Positions 25,870-34,688 of a stretch of 41,908 nucleotides of DNA are shown in pieces. Positions within the stretch are counted from its first letter, which is position 1. Every line of letters starts with the position of its first letter. The translations under genes were made by a program, and so were the position numbers. The notes below the pieces were generated by a model. The model was not told where the DNA came from, did no database searches, and saw only the letters and a program-made list of their open reading frames with translations. Source of the DNA: Alteromonadaceae bacterium (lineage in GTDB: Bacteria; Pseudomonadota; Gammaproteobacteria; Pseudomonadales; Oleiphilaceae); contig JABXHG010000183.1 of NCBI GenBank assembly GCA_013393545.1, positions 1 through 41,908 on the forward strand, written 5' to 3'.

Positions 25870-26865
25870 TTACTTGACCTGGGTGGCGGTAATGGCCACC
25901 AGGTTAGCGATGTCGTCAACGGAGCAGCCACGGGACAGGTCGTTCACCGGCTTGGCCAGGCCCTGGATGATCGGGCCGTGGGCGGCGGCACCGGAGAAAC
26001 GCTGAACCAGCTTGTAACCAATGTTGCCGGATTGCAGATCCGGGAAGACCAGCACGTTGGCGTGGCCGGCCACCTCGGAACCCGGGGCTTTTTTGGCGCC
26101 AATGGCTTCAACGATGGCGGCATCGGCCTGCAGTTCACCGTCAAACGGGAAATCCACGTTGCGGTCGGCCATCACATCAACGGCGTATTGAACCTTGTCG
26201 ACCAGCGGATGCTTGGCGCTGCCCTTGGTGGAGAAAGACAGCATGGCTACTTTCGGGTCGATGCCCACCACGTTCTTGGCGGTGGCGGCGGTGGCGCAGG
26301 CGATATCCGCCAGCTGCTCGGCGTTCGGCTCAGGGATCACGGCGCAGTCAGCGAACAGAATCAGACCGTTATCGCCGAAGTTGCCGTCCACGGTTTCCAT
26401 TACGAAGCAGGAAGACACGGTGTTAATGCCCGGGGCGGTTTTGACCACCTGGATGGCGGCCTTCAGAACATCGGCGGTGGGTGCGCTGGAACCGGCCACC
26501 AGGCCGTCGGCATCGCCCAGACGCACCATCATGCAGCCGAAGAAACGCGGCTCGGTGGTCAGGATTTCGCGGGCTTCTTCCGGCGTCATGCCCTTTTTCT
26601 TGCGCAGCTCTACCAGTTCTGCAACGTAAGCTTCCAGTTTCTCGGATTTTTTCGGATCCACAATAATCGCACCGTCAATGTTGGCGGTGCAGGAGGAGGC
26701 GTCGGCCTTGATGGTGTCTTCGTTACCGATCAGAACCACTTTGGCTGTCTGCTCTTCGAGCACTTTTTCGGCCGCTTTCAGCACCCGCTCGTCTTCAGTT
26801 TCCGGCAGGACAATGGTCCGCAACTGAGACTTCGCTTTTTCCTTGATGCTTTTAATCAAACCCAT
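25870..26865 (-). CDS. pta: Phosphate acetyltransferase, short single-domain form
   Basis: 331 residues from the ATG at 26865. Interconverts acetyl-CoA and acetyl phosphate. It is the short Pta type lacking the N-terminal DRTGG and P-loop regulatory domains of the ~700-residue enterobacterial enzyme. Family landmarks are RTIVLPETEDERVLKAA near residue 17, FGCMMVRLGDADGLVAGS near 109, MLSFSTKGSAKHP near 206 and ANVLVFPDLQSGNIGYKLVQ near 271. A GTG nine bases upstream (26874) is in frame, but the AAAAGGG ribosome site suits the ATG better. It leads the pta-ackA operon. An AGTACT repeat lies about 140 bp upstream. Confidence 0.94.
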   Translation of the reverse strand: MGLIKSIKEKAKSQLRTIVLPETEDERVLKAAEKVLEEQTAKVVLIGNEDTIKADASSCTANIDGAIIVDPKKSEKLEAYVAELVELRKKKGMTPEEAREILTTEPRFFGCMMVRLGDADGLVAGSSAPTADVLKAAIQVVKTAPGINTVSSCFVMETVDGNFGDNGLILFADCAVIPEPNAEQLADIACATAATAKNVVGIDPKVAMLSFSTKGSAKHPLVDKVQYAVDVMADRNVDFPFDGELQADAAIVEAIGAKKAPGSEVAGHANVLVFPDLQSGNIGYKLVQRFSGAAAHGPIIQGLAKPVNDLSRGCSVDDIANLVAITATQVK

Positions 26866-27199
26866 GTGACTCACCCTTTTCGTTTATATTTATGAAATGA
26901 TAAAACCGGAACCGCACCCAGGGAGCTTTCGGCAGACCCAATAAAAACTGCCACCGCCTCAATATTTTTGCCCAAGCGGTGCATCCCTTTTGGTAGATTT
27001 AACAGGTATAAGTACTAATAAGTACTATAAAGCATAAACGGCCCTTTCTGGACCGGTCAACAGGTTCGGGATAGTACATTAGGCCAATCGTCAATCGGGG
27101 TTTTCCGCAGACCTGCTTGATGGCACAAGCCGGCAAATGTGATAACTTCGGCTCAGCCCCCCGCACTACCGGAAACAACCAACACAAGCAGAGCCCGCA
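26866..27199. other. Intergenic region between divergent pta and the trpE-like gene
   Basis: 334 bp without a gene. It contains the tandem ATAAGTACTA repeat at 27008-27027. Near pta (26875-26905) there is an AT-rich stretch that could include its promoter. I could not assign -35/-10 pairs with confidence for either gene, and no transcription attenuator with a leader peptide rich in Trp codons was seen before the trpE-like gene. Confidence 0.4.
27008..27027. repeat. Tandem 10-bp repeat ATAAGTACTA x2 (possible operator)
   Basis: Two perfect copies of ATAAGTACTA follow one another. Each contains the 6-bp palindrome AGTACT, so the two palindromes lie on the same face of the helix, one turn apart. 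They sit between divergent pta and the trpE-like gene. The regulator is unknown; the sequence is not a match to the E. coli TrpR or TyrR sites. Confidence 0.55.
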
Positions 27200-28591
27200 A
27201 TGAGTGAAAAACTGGCCCGCATTACCCTGCCGCGCAAGCCACATTATGTGACTCTCGCGGCCGACATCGATTTCTTCGGCCTGTTCAAGAAGATCGAAAA
27301 ACGCTTCGACAACTGCTTCATGCTGGAATCGCTGGGCGAAGAAAGCCACATGGCCCGCCACTCCATCATCGGCTTCGACCCGGAGCAGATTCTCTGGGCC
27401 ACCGAGGGCGAACTGCACATCCAGGAGCGCAGCGGCGAGGTGCACAGCTACGCCAACGACAACCCCTATTACCTGCTGCGCGAGATCGTGCCCCAGGACA
27501 TCATCTCCCGGAAGTATGCCGGCGGGCTGACCGGTTACATCGGCTACGACTGCATGAACTACTTCGAGCCGACGCTGAAACTGCAGCACAGCGAGATGTT
27601 CGACGTGTTCCGGTTCGGGGTATTCAAGGACGGCCTGATTCTCGACAAGATGACCGGGGAGGTCATCTACTTCCATTACGATCACAGCCGTATGGAGCTG
27701 ATCGAAGATATTCTTGCCGAACCTGCGGTAGAAAATGGCGCCCTGAAAGTCACCGCCAACGGCGAAACCATGAGCAAGGAAGAGCATGCAGATGCGGTGA
27801 TGAAGGTGAAACAGGACATCATCGACGGCAAGGTGTTCCAGTGCGAGGTGGGCTTCAAGAAACGTTTCCGCCTGGAAGGCGACTCCATCAACCTGTACGA
27901 GCAGCTGCGTGAGGTGAACCCCTCCCCGCAGATGTACTATGTAAAATTCGGCGACCAGAAACTGATCGGCGCGAGCCCGGAGCTGTTGTTCCGCCTGCGC
28001 CAGGGCGAAATGGAAACCTTCCCGCTGGCCGGCACCACCAAACGTGGCGCCAACGACGTGGAAGATACCCAATACGCCCGCACCCTACTGAATGACCCGA
28101 AGGAAATCGCCGAGCACAACATGATTGTCGACCTGCACCGCAACGACATCGGCCGGGTGGCGCGCTTCGGTACTGTTAAGGTGCGCAGCCTGATGGACAT
28201 CAAGCGGTTCAGCCACGTTCAGCACATTTCCAGCGAAATCGTCGGCATTATTTCAGAAGATCACGACATGTTCTCGGCACTGGCGAGCAATTTCCCGGCC
28301 GGCACCCTGACCGGCGCACCCAAGATCGAGGCCATGAAGATCATCGACGACCTGGAATGCGACGGCCGTGGCCCCTACGGCGGTGCCGTGGGCCACTTCT
28401 CGTTCAACGGTGACTGCACCTTCGCCATCCCCATCCGCACCGTGTTCGCCAAGGGCGAGGACGCCTACGTGCAGACCTGCGGCGGCAACGTGTACGACTC
28501 CAACCCGGAGGACGAGTACGAGGAAATCCGGCGCAAATTCGCCGGCACCAAGAAGGTCCTGGATCAGTTCAGCGCGGAGGGCGAGGCATGA
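27200..28591 (+). CDS. Chorismate-using synthase component I (anthranilate/aminodeoxychorismate synthase family, TrpE-like)
   Basis: 463 residues of the chorismate-binding family. Landmarks are an LES motif (FMLESLGEES) near residue 45 as in the TrpE tryptophan site, the core GASPELLFRL, PLAGTTKRGA, EHNMIVDLHRNDIGRV and the C-terminal FPAGTLTGAPKIEAMKIID. With ammonia from its partner it would convert chorismate to anthranilate, or to aminodeoxychorismate. It is shorter than E. coli TrpE (520). The gene overlaps the glutaminase by 4 bp, unlike the usual pseudomonad trpE and trpG. Whether it serves tryptophan, folate or a secondary pathway (as PhnAB in P. aeruginosa) cannot be settled here. 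ATG start, with only a weak ribosome site. Confidence 0.85.
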   Translation: MSEKLARITLPRKPHYVTLAADIDFFGLFKKIEKRFDNCFMLESLGEESHMARHSIIGFDPEQILWATEGELHIQERSGEVHSYANDNPYYLLREIVPQDIISRKYAGGLTGYIGYDCMNYFEPTLKLQHSEMFDVFRFGVFKDGLILDKMTGEVIYFHYDHSRMELIEDILAEPAVENGALKVTANGETMSKEEHADAVMKVKQDIIDGKVFQCEVGFKKRFRLEGDSINLYEQLREVNPSPQMYYVKFGDQKLIGASPELLFRLRQGEMETFPLAGTTKRGANDVEDTQYARTLLNDPKEIAEHNMIVDLHRNDIGRVARFGTVKVRSLMDIKRFSHVQHISSEIVGIISEDHDMFSALASNFPAGTLTGAPKIEAMKIIDDLECDGRGPYGGAVGHFSFNGDCTFAIPIRTVFAKGEDAYVQTCGGNVYDSNPEDEYEEIRRKFAGTKKVLDQFSAEGEA

Positions 28592-29247
28592 AGGTTTACA
28601 TCATCGACAACTACGACTCCTTCACCTACAACCTCTACCAGTACATCGGCGAGATCCTCAGCACCGAGCGCCACCGGGGCCGGCTGGAGCACTTCGAGAT
28701 TGAGGTAAAGCGCAATAACCAGGTGACTCTGGAAGACGTGCGTGCCGCTGCGCCGGACCGCATTATCATCTCCCCCGGCCCGGGCTCGCCCGACGACCCG
28801 GCCTACTTCGGCGTGTGTGCCGAGGTGATCCGTGAATTGGGGCCGAGCACTCCGCTGCTGGGCGTGTGCCTGGGCATGCAGGGGATTGTGCACGTGTTCG
28901 GCGGCAAGGTGGTGAATGCCACCCTGCCCATGCACGGCAAGATCAGCCCTATCAGCCACATCGGCGAAGGCGTGTTCGCCAACACCCCGGACCAGCTGGA
29001 AATCATGCGCTATCACTCATTGATGGCGGAGGCGGAAAGCTTCCCGGAGTGCCTGAAAGTGACCGCCGTGGTGGGCGACCTGCCGGTCGACAGCTTCGAC
29101 GATCACACGCGCATTCACGAAGGCGGCGATTTCGAGATCATGGGCGTGAAACACAAGGAACACCCCATTCACGGCATCCAGTTCCACCCGGAATCCTTTG
29201 CCACAGAAGGCGGCAAGGAATTGATTGCGAACTTTCTGTTTCAGTGA
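28588..29247 (+). CDS. Glutamine amidotransferase, anthranilate/aminodeoxychorismate synthase component II
   Basis: 219 residues of the class I (triad) glutamine amidotransferase family. The nucleophile is C94 in GVCLGMQGIVHVFGG. The His-Glu pair is H200 and E202 in GIQFHPESFATEGGKELI. The opening MKVYIIDNYDSFTYNLYQYI and the oxyanion segment ISPGPGSPDDP are typical of TrpG/PabA. It supplies ammonia to the component I encoded just upstream (ATGA overlap, so stoichiometric translation). It is slightly longer than PabA (187), with extra sequence around residues 22-40 and 160-190. A hairpin terminator follows at 29273-29303. Confidence 0.88.
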   Translation: MKVYIIDNYDSFTYNLYQYIGEILSTERHRGRLEHFEIEVKRNNQVTLEDVRAAAPDRIIISPGPGSPDDPAYFGVCAEVIRELGPSTPLLGVCLGMQGIVHVFGGKVVNATLPMHGKISPISHIGEGVFANTPDQLEIMRYHSLMAEAESFPECLKVTAVVGDLPVDSFDDHTRIHEGGDFEIMGVKHKEHPIHGIQFHPESFATEGGKELIANFLFQ

Positions 29248-29272
29248 AGGGCTGTCAGGAATAACCGGTAAG

Positions 29273-29303
29273 AAAGGATGCCCGCAGGGGGCGGGCATCC
29301 TTA
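29273..29303. terminator. Bidirectional hairpin terminator
   Basis: GGATGCCCGC at 29276-29285 pairs perfectly with GCGGGCATCC at 29291-29300 around a 5-nt loop. It sits between convergent genes. The T-run is short on the plus strand and better (TTTCTT) on the minus strand, where it ends the alcohol dehydrogenase gene. Confidence 0.85.
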
Positions 29304-29318
29304 TCGATAAACCAACGC

Positions 29319-30371
29319 TCAGGCGTCGTCGGCCATCTGCGTCATGTCCATCACGTAACGGTGGGCAATGTCACCCTTGATCATCACGTCGTAGGCGCGG
29401 TTGATCTCATCCGGGCGGATGATTTCACAGACCGGGTGAATGTCGTGCTCGGCACAGAAATCCAGCACTTCCTGAGTCTGCTTGATACCACCGATCAGGG
29501 AGCCGGCAATACGACGGCGACCCATGATCATCGGCACGGTCATGAACTCCTTCATCGGGCCCACCTGGCCCACAATCACCAGCGTGCCGTCCACATCCAG
29601 CAACGAGGTGTAAGGCGTCACGTCGTGCTCAACCGGCACGGTATCGATGATCAGATCCATAGACGCCGCCGCCTGCGCCATCGCCTCTTCATCGGTGGAA
29701 GCCAGCACACCGTTTGCGCCGATGGCGCGAGCTTCTTCCTCTTTTTTCTTCGTGCGGCTCAGCACGGTCACTTCCGCACCCATGGCCACCGCCAGCTTGA
29801 CCGCCATGTGGCCCAGACCGCCCAGACCAATCACACCAACCCGGCTGCCCTGGCCGATGTTCCAGGTGCGCAGCGGTGAAAACGTAGTGATACCGGCACA
29901 CAGAATGGGCGCGGCGCGGGACATGTCCAGGCCCTCGGGAATGCGCAGTACAAACTCTTCGCGCACCACAATGCGCTTGGAATAGCCGCCCTGGGTGATT
30001 TCACCGTCAATGCGGTCCGGCGCGCCGTAGGTGGGCGTCATGCCGTTACGGCAATACTGTTCTTCGTGGTCGTGGCACTGGTCGCACGTCTGGCAACTGT
30101 CCACCATGCAACCCACGCCCACCTGATCACCCACTTTGTAGTGAGTCACGTCCGGGCCCACCTCAATGACACGGCCCACGATCTCGTGACCCGGCACCAG
30201 CGGATAGGGCTGCGGGCCCCAGTCACCATTCACGGTGTGCAGATCGGAGTGACAAACGCCGCTGTACAGAATTTCAATGGCCACGTCGTTCGCACGCAGG
30301 GCCCGACGTTCGAAATGGAAAGGCTTCATATGCGCATCGGACGAATACGCCGCATAACCCACCGTTTTCAT
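29319..30371 (-). CDS. Zinc-dependent NAD(P)H alcohol dehydrogenase/aldehyde reductase, YahK-like
   Basis: 350 residues of the cinnamyl-alcohol-dehydrogenase-like medium-chain family. The catalytic zinc ligands are in GVCHSDLHTVNGDWG and GHEIVGRVIEVG. The structural zinc site is the cysteine cluster SCQTCDQCHDHEEQYC near residue 95. The nucleotide motif GLGGLGHMAVKLAVAMGAEV lies near residue 178. Arg in SRTKKKEEEA suggests NADPH preference. The ATG at 30371 is chosen because AAGGAG lies 7 bp upstream. It probably reduces aldehydes to alcohols, with broad specificity as in E. coli YahK; the true substrate is unknown. It stands alone between convergent and tandem neighbours. Confidence 0.9.
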   Translation of the reverse strand: MKTVGYAAYSSDAHMKPFHFERRALRANDVAIEILYSGVCHSDLHTVNGDWGPQPYPLVPGHEIVGRVIEVGPDVTHYKVGDQVGVGCMVDSCQTCDQCHDHEEQYCRNGMTPTYGAPDRIDGEITQGGYSKRIVVREEFVLRIPEGLDMSRAAPILCAGITTFSPLRTWNIGQGSRVGVIGLGGLGHMAVKLAVAMGAEVTVLSRTKKKEEEARAIGANGVLASTDEEAMAQAAASMDLIIDTVPVEHDVTPYTSLLDVDGTLVIVGQVGPMKEFMTVPMIMGRRRIAGSLIGGIKQTQEVLDFCAEHDIHPVCEIIRPDEINRAYDVMIKGDIAHRYVMDMTQMADDA

Positions 30372-30528
30372 GGATACTCCTTGCACAATGGCTCAGATTC
30401 ATGGAATGCAGGCGAAAGAAGAATCACGCCTGCTGAGGCGTTATTATAGGCCAGACCGGGGCAGACCCTGCTGTCCGATCCTGTTGATTGATTGCCTGAT
30501 TCTCCAGAACTCCCGGCCAGGGCCGTGT

Positions 30529-31491
30529 TCAGCTGATCGCCGGTGCTGCCGGTTTCACAAACCGGTTGCGGAACTGTTTGGGCGTCTGGCCGGTGATCCG
30601 GGCAAAAATCTTGCGAAACGCGCCCTGGTCTTCATAGCCCACGTCGGCCGCCACCCGTTCGAACGGCAGACTGGTACTTTCAATCAGCTCGCAGGCTTTC
30701 TGCACCCGCAACTGCTGCAGGTACTGGCTGGGTTTGAGGCCGGTGGCTCCGGTAAACCGGCGCAGAAACGTGCGTTCGGTCAGGTGCACCTGGGCGGCCA
30801 GCTCCCGGAACACCACTGGCTGGTCAAACTCCCGTTGCAGCCGGTGCTGCACCCGCACAATCACCTCGTCGCCGTGATCCAGCTTGGGGGTAAAACTGCG
30901 GTAGTAGCGCTGCTCCCGGGCGCCGGTATCCACAATCAGGTACTTGCCCAGCTGGCGCATGATGCCCGAGTGGGTGAACTGGCCCACCAGCTCCAGCCCC
31001 AAATCCACCCAGCTCATCAGGCCGCCGGCGGTCAGAATGTCGGTGTCGTTGATCAGCAGCTGACTGTCGTCCACCACCAGCGCGGGGAAACGCTGTATCA
31101 GCTTCGGCGCCAGCGCCCAGTGGGTGGTAACCCGGCGCCCGTCCACCAGGCCGGTGGCTGCCAGCACAAAGGTGCCGGCGCAGGTGGCGCACAGAATGGC
31201 CCCGTTGCGATGCTGCCATTCCAGCCAGCGCAGCAGTTGTGGCGCGGGTGACAGTGCCGCCTGCTCGTCCAGAAACGGCGGCAGAATCACCACCTGCAAG
31301 GCATCACGGGCCGACTCCGGCGGCTGGCGCCAGTGCTCGGTGTCGGCCACCACGGTGTCGAACACCACGCCGGCCCCCTGCTCCTGCACGATCTGATTGG
31401 CGAAATGAAACTGCTCCACCAGGCCATGAACGGCGGAGACCAACACCCCCGGGCACTGGACGATTCCGATACGAACGGTTGAATTTGTCAC
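30529..31491 (-). CDS. GlxA-family AraC-type transcriptional regulator (DJ-1/PfpI domain plus HTH)
   Basis: 320 residues from the GTG at 31491 (reading VTNSTVRIGIVQCPG). The N-terminal half (about 6-190) is a DJ-1/PfpI amidotransferase-like domain with AILCATCAGTFVLAATGLVDG at the nucleophile elbow. The C-terminal ~100 residues are two AraC helix-turn-helix motifs ([19 protein letters not shown] and FERVAADVGYEDQGAFRKIF). The frame is open 34 codons further upstream, but that stretch is Cys-rich, unlike the family, and overlaps the divergent gene's start. It probably senses a small nitrogen compound and controls the isochorismatase-like gene 95 bp away on the other strand, a pairing often seen for this family. 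Confidence 0.87.
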   Translation of the reverse strand: MTNSTVRIGIVQCPGVLVSAVHGLVEQFHFANQIVQEQGAGVVFDTVVADTEHWRQPPESARDALQVVILPPFLDEQAALSPAPQLLRWLEWQHRNGAILCATCAGTFVLAATGLVDGRRVTTHWALAPKLIQRFPALVVDDSQLLINDTDILTAGGLMSWVDLGLELVGQFTHSGIMRQLGKYLIVDTGAREQRYYRSFTPKLDHGDEVIVRVQHRLQREFDQPVVFRELAAQVHLTERTFLRRFTGATGLKPSQYLQQLRVQKACELIESTSLPFERVAADVGYEDQGAFRKIFARITGQTPKQFRNRFVKPAAPAIS

Positions 31492-31586
31492 TTTTGGCGT
31501 CTTTTCTGTCGGATACGCAACGAGTCTACCGGCTGTATTCGGGCAAGAATAGCCACACACGTTCGAACAACAAGGAGCACACGAAC

Positions 31587-32189
31587 ATGACACAACCCAC
31601 TACCCTGCGTGATCTGGTAGGCCTGGGCCACACTCCCAGCGCCATCAGCGAATCGGCCCTGATCATCATCGACGCCCAGAACACCTATCGCGAAGGCATT
31701 TTGCAGCTGGAAGGCGTTGAACCGGCTCTGGAAGAAGCCCGCGCCCTGCTGGACCGTTTCCGCGCCGCCGGTCGGCCGGTGTTTCACATCCAGCACGACG
31801 CCGGCGAAGGCTCGCCCTACGACACCAACGCGCCCATCGGCCAGATTGCCGACGTGGTGGCCCCCAAAGACGGCGAACCGGTGATCACCAAGCAATTTCC
31901 CAGCTCCTTCGCCCAGACCGATCTGGCCGAGCAGCTGAACAAGACCGGTGTCAGCAACCTGATTCTGGTGGGTTTCATGACCCACATGTGCGTGAACTCC
32001 ACCGCACGGGCCGCGTTCACCCTGGGTTACAACCCGACCGTTGTGGCCTCAGCCACCGCGTCACGGGCGCTGCCGGCGCGCGGTACCGGCCAGTCGCTGC
32101 CGGCCGGCCAGATTCACGAAGCCGCCCTGGCGGCGCTGTCGGATCTGCCGTCGGCGGTGGTCAACCAGCAGTCTGACATCCCGGACTGA
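31587..32189 (+). CDS. Isochorismatase-family cysteine hydrolase
   Basis: 200 residues, a Rossmann-like hydrolase. The catalytic triad is visible: D29 in LIIIDAQNTY, K102 in VITKQFPSSF and C135 in GFMTHMCVNSTARAA. The family includes nicotinamidases, N-carbamoylsarcosine amidases and isochorismatases. No isochorismate or siderophore genes are nearby, so an amide substrate is more likely. The frame is open far upstream, but the ATG at 31587 is preceded by CAAGGAG and matches the family start. It is divergent from the GlxA-type regulator, which likely controls it. Confidence 0.9.
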   Translation: MTQPTTLRDLVGLGHTPSAISESALIIIDAQNTYREGILQLEGVEPALEEARALLDRFRAAGRPVFHIQHDAGEGSPYDTNAPIGQIADVVAPKDGEPVITKQFPSSFAQTDLAEQLNKTGVSNLILVGFMTHMCVNSTARAAFTLGYNPTVVASATASRALPARGTGQSLPAGQIHEAALAALSDLPSAVVNQQSDIPD

Positions 32190-32206
32190 TCCACCGCCTC
32201 ACCGGG

Positions 32207-33475
32207 CTACTGGCGCTTGGTATCGATCGGCGATGGCTGAATGGGTTCGCCCGCTTCATCCTGAAGCTGATAGTCGTACGCCGCCTGCAGCCCGGTTTCC
32301 TCTTCAGTCTCGTCGTCTTCAGGCTGTTCCAGAAAGCGTGGATACAGCGGCGAGAGCAGCGCCACCACAATGCCGATGGCCGCAAACACCGAAAACCCGT
32401 CCGCATAGCCAAACTTATCCACCAGCAGACCCACCACCGGCGACCCGGCCGCCTGCCCCAGCGACACCGCCACAAACGGCAAGACCGGGCCCAGTGACAA
32501 CCGCCCGGGCAACAGGCGAATGCCGGTCATCAGATACAGGCCGGTCAGGCTCATGTAGGCCCCGCCAAACACCAGCGCCGAGAACACCGCAATCACAATC
32601 TGCCCCGGGCTCGCCGCCAGCAGCGCCAGACTGGAGGCCAGCATCATCAGCAGCAGCGCTTGGGTAATCGGCGGGTTGTTGCGATCGGCCAAATCGGCCA
32701 CCACCGCGCCGCCCAGCCCGGCAATGCCCACGCCCAGCCAGAGGAAACCGGTCGCCCCGGACGGCAGGGCACCCAGCGTGATGGCCAGATCCGGCGCGAA
32801 AATCCAGTAGGCGGCCGACACAAAGCCCATGGCGAAGGCAAACACCGACAAGCGCAGCAGCTTCCACCACTGCTGGGCGGTGATATCGGGCTGGGCCGCG
32901 TTGGCAGGTGTTACCCGCGAGACCGCCGGAATGAAATACCAGGTGGCCACCAGCCCGGCCACGGCAAGCGCTGCGAACACCCCGTACGCCAGGCGCCAGG
33001 CGTCAGCCATCAACACCACCGCCGGCACGGCCACCGCCACCCCCACGCTGGTGCCGGCGTTCATCACCGAGCTGACCCGCCCGTGCAGCGAGCGCTTCAC
33101 CAACGCCTGCATGGCCGCCGTCAGCGCCGGCATCATCAACCCGGTACAGATACCACAGGCCACCACACCCAGCCCGAGCGACACCGGCCCGCGCGCCTGG
33201 CTGATCAGCCCCAGCCCGAGTGCGCCGAACACCCCCGAAGCCATGGCCGTGTTACGCGAGCCCAACCGCACCGCCGACAACGGCGCCATCAGACTGGCCA
33301 GCACAAAGCTGAGCAAGGGCAACGCGCCGATCACACCAACAATGAAGGGAGACAACGCCAGATCGGCCCGGATGGGAGGAACAAACAGACCGAACGCAAA
33401 ACGCGCCAGCCCGTAACTGATTGCAATCAACGCCGCGCCCAGCAGCGCAAACGTGGTACTGGAAGGAAATGCCAT
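32207..33475 (-). CDS. MFS transporter, YbfB/YjiJ-like
   Basis: 422 residues with twelve hydrophobic segments. The opening TFALLGAALIAISYGLARFA followed by FGLFVPPIR resembles the YbfB/YjiJ group of major facilitator proteins. The loop after TM2 reads LSAVRLGSRNTAM instead of a full GxLaDrxGrr motif. The C-terminal ~45 residues are acidic and cytoplasmic (EQPEDDETEEETGLQAAYDY). The ATG at 33475 (MAFPSSTTF) is chosen; the frame stays open 17 codons upstream but those codons are Gly/His/Arg-rich. The stop lies 17 bp from that of the isochorismatase-like gene. Substrate unknown. Confidence 0.85.
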   Translation of the reverse strand: MAFPSSTTFALLGAALIAISYGLARFAFGLFVPPIRADLALSPFIVGVIGALPLLSFVLASLMAPLSAVRLGSRNTAMASGVFGALGLGLISQARGPVSLGLGVVACGICTGLMMPALTAAMQALVKRSLHGRVSSVMNAGTSVGVAVAVPAVVLMADAWRLAYGVFAALAVAGLVATWYFIPAVSRVTPANAAQPDITAQQWWKLLRLSVFAFAMGFVSAAYWIFAPDLAITLGALPSGATGFLWLGVGIAGLGGAVVADLADRNNPPITQALLLMMLASSLALLAASPGQIVIAVFSALVFGGAYMSLTGLYLMTGIRLLPGRLSLGPVLPFVAVSLGQAAGSPVVGLLVDKFGYADGFSVFAAIGIVVALLSPLYPRFLEQPEDDETEEETGLQAAYDYQLQDEAGEPIQPSPIDTKRQ

Positions 33476-33615
33476 GCCACCCCCGCCCCGGCGAATGTGG
33501 AGAATGTGAGCCGCCCGCCCGAACACGCACGCGGCTCACGAGAGTGTGGCAGTTATCGGGAAATTGTCACAAAGACAGACGACTCGTCAGATACCGAGAC
33601 AAACGCCATCGGCAA

Positions 33616-33918
33616 TCAGCCCTGACCGCTCAGGGCACTCACCCACACCACGTACAACGCCGCAATGCCGGGCGACACCCAGTACCAGTGATAATGCTGC
33701 GCCGACGCGCCGGCCAGATACGCGGCCATGACACCGGCCGCCGTCAGCACGCACACCCCCGGCAGGGCATAGATCGCCGCATCCAGCACCCGCAATTGCC
33801 AGGGCTGCAACTCCGCCGTATTGGCCACACCGGCGCCCATGAAAATGCTGAACATGAACAGTATAAAGGCCAGCATCAGCTGGCCCACCGTGCCCAGAAT
33901 CACACCCGTTAATGACAT
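33616..33918 (-). CDS. Small membrane protein of unknown function
   Basis: 100 residues with three hydrophobic segments (about 5-30, 43-63 and 75-96) and short polar links. It begins MSLTGVILGTVGQLMLAFIL and ends VVWVSALSGQG. The ATG at 33918 has a strong GGAGG 7 bp upstream, so translation is credible. The frame is open to 33999 but without a ribosome site. It is divergent from the LysE-type exporter at 34024 and could share its control region. I do not recognise the family. Confidence 0.65.
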   Translation of the reverse strand: MSLTGVILGTVGQLMLAFILFMFSIFMGAGVANTAELQPWQLRVLDAAIYALPGVCVLTAAGVMAAYLAGASAQHYHWYWVSPGIAALYVVWVSALSGQG

Positions 33919-34023
33919 CGCCAAACCTCCCTGTGGATAACGTTTATGGCCGGGTTGTATCGGTGACTGCCGGGGGCAATAATGCCCGGAGGACTGCATT
34001 CCCCCGCGTGAAGGAGCACCGCT

Positions 34024-34644
34024 GTGATGATCGACCCGTATCTGGTTGGCGCCTATGTTGCCGCCATTGTCCTGTTTCTGGGAACGCCCGGACCCGTCAC
34101 CGTGCTGGTGGCCAATGCCAGCGTGCGGGGTGGACTGGGTGCCGGTATTCTCACCGTTGCCGGCACCAACACGTCTTCATTACTGCTGATTGCCGCCTCA
34201 TTTCTGGCCATTCAGGGCCTGTTTTCCGTGAACGAGCATGCCCTGACCTGGCTGGCGTTTCTGGGCTCGTTTTATCTGATCTACTTCGCCGTGCCCATCA
34301 TTTTCTCCCGAGCACATCCGGACGAAGAGGCACCCCCGGCCCCTCGCAAAGGGTATTTCTGGACCGGCTTCGCCATCGGCCTGTCGAATCCCAAAGACGT
34401 GCTGTTTTTCATCGCCTTCTTTCCAACGTTCATGGGCGTTTCTTCCAGCCTGCACGTCTCTATGCTGGTGCTTGTGCTGATCTGGGTGGTGCTCGATTAC
34501 CTGATTCTCTCAGGGTATGCGCTGGTATTCTCGCGGTATCTTAACAACACCGTCGCCAACGTGGTCAGCCGCTTGTCCGGCGCACTGTTACTGTGTGTGG
34601 CGCTGTATTCCGTGTACGTCAACGCCAGCAAGCTGTTTTTCTGA
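34024..34644 (+). CDS. LysE/RhtB-family amino-acid exporter
   Basis: 206 residues with six membrane segments. The family motif LFLGTPGPVTVLVANASVRG lies at about 17-36 in the first segment. The second conserved region GFAIGLSNPKDVLFFIAFFP is near residue 115. Members export amino acids or their analogues through the inner membrane. Start is GTG at 34024, 7 bp after AAGGAG; an in-frame ATG at 34027 is the alternative. It is divergent from the small membrane protein. The 3' end is followed by the convergent racemase gene with no clear terminator. Confidence 0.88.
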   Translation: MMIDPYLVGAYVAAIVLFLGTPGPVTVLVANASVRGGLGAGILTVAGTNTSSLLLIAASFLAIQGLFSVNEHALTWLAFLGSFYLIYFAVPIIFSRAHPDEEAPPAPRKGYFWTGFAIGLSNPKDVLFFIAFFPTFMGVSSSLHVSMLVLVLIWVVLDYLILSGYALVFSRYLNNTVANVVSRLSGALLLCVALYSVYVNASKLFF

Positions 34645-34688
34645 GTGGGTTATCCTGCGGAATCATTAAGAACTGACCGCCCAAATAC

